A DNA stretch of 6,104 nucleotides from an uncultured Bergeyella sp. (GTDB lineage: Bacteria > Bacteroidota > Bacteroidia > Flavobacteriales > Weeksellaceae), in NCBI GenBank assembly GCA_916710115.1, contig CAKAOY010000074.1, positions 1 through 6,104 of the forward strand. The letters are read 5' to 3'. Each line of letters opens with the position of its first letter. The stretch's first letter is position 1. The notes beneath the pieces are model-generated. The model was not told the DNA's origin, did not search any database, and saw only the letters and a list, made by a program, of their open reading frames with translations. The position numbers were made by a program, and so were the translations under genes. Below are positions 5,916 through 6,104 of this stretch, piece by piece.

Positions 5916-6104
5916 TCAAGAATGCTTTTTTAGGTCATTGGCTATTTTCTCACAAGCCTCATCAAGGAGTTTATATACCAGTTCAAATCCCTCTCTACCT
6001 CCATAATATGGGTCTGGAACCTCAGTATAATTAGGATTTTCCAAAATGTCCAAAATTAAAGAAACTTTCTCTTTATGACTATCATTATCAGTAAATTGTA
6101 GTAT
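5916..6104 (-). CDS. Low-molecular-weight protein tyrosine phosphatase, C-terminal fragment
   Basis: The last 62 codons and the stop TGA (5918..5916) are present; the start is beyond the right edge. The diagnostic piece is EVPDPYYGGREGFELVYKLL (28-47 of the fragment), the conserved C-terminal motif of this family. It carries the general-acid Asp (the D of DPYY) and the adjacent tyrosines, followed by the final helix DEACEKIANDLKK. The P-loop (C-x5-R) would lie outside the window. The family comprises cytosolic phosphotyrosine phosphatases; some act on tyrosine kinases of capsule or exopolysaccharide export (Wzb, Etp), but nothing here points to that role. It is the first visible gene of a leftward operon with the RsmI-like methyltransferase and menB. 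Confidence 0.88.
   Translation of the reverse strand: MLQFTDNDSHKEKVSLILDILENPNYTEVPDPYYGGREGFELVYKLLDEACEKIANDLKKHS

Noticed and set aside
1..6104. Mobile element, CRISPR array, tRNA or restriction/defence system
   Set aside because: I saw no transposase, integrase, regularly spaced repeats, tRNA-like fold or terminal inverted repeats on either strand. The possible transfer of the sialyltransferase leaves no visible vehicle.

Overview
The window is AT-rich and reads as chromosomal DNA of a Bacteroidota bacterium, most likely a host-associated member of the Flavobacteriales (Weeksellaceae/Ornithobacterium-like is my guess; genus confidence is low). Four things support this. Three genes are preceded by an exact Bacteroidetes -7 box (TAnnTTTG). 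The start codons lack Shine-Dalgarno sequences and sit behind A-rich leaders. There is a menaquinone gene. The left edge carries the N-terminus of a secreted protein resembling type IX secretion clients of flavobacteria.

Left block (1-1410, minus strand): a complete glycosyltransferase family 52 gene that I recognise as an Lst-type lipooligosaccharide alpha-2,3-sialyltransferase. One base after its stop begins a secreted protein gene that runs off the window. A near-ideal Bacteroidetes promoter drives this pair leftward. Across a 283-bp, very AT-rich divergent intergenic region, a second promoter drives a complete TonB-dependent outer-membrane receptor (1694-3832, plus strand). The receptor most resembles IutA-type hydroxamate-siderophore receptors and ends at a clear intrinsic terminator (3861-3894).

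Middle: a small YidJ/NATD1-type GNAT acetyltransferase (4004-4288, plus strand) has its own -7 box and converges tail to tail on menB.

Right block (4311-6104, minus strand): an apparent operon read leftward, made of a low-molecular-weight protein tyrosine phosphatase (C-terminal end only), a short RsmI-like tetrapyrrole-methylase-family methyltransferase, and menB (1,4-dihydroxy-2-naphthoyl-CoA synthase, bicarbonate-independent type II by its active-site Asp). This block looks like core genome. From memory of flavobacterial gene order, dnaA may lie just beyond position 6104.

Together, the left half (surface sialylation, a secreted surface protein, siderophore uptake) suggests adaptation to an animal mucosal host, while the right half is housekeeping. 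I found no phage, IS element, CRISPR array, tRNA or rRNA. I do not see an undescribed multi-gene system. The most notable item is a full-length Lst-type sialyltransferase in a Bacteroidetes context, with a Glu where the characterised Neisseria enzyme has its catalytic Asp.
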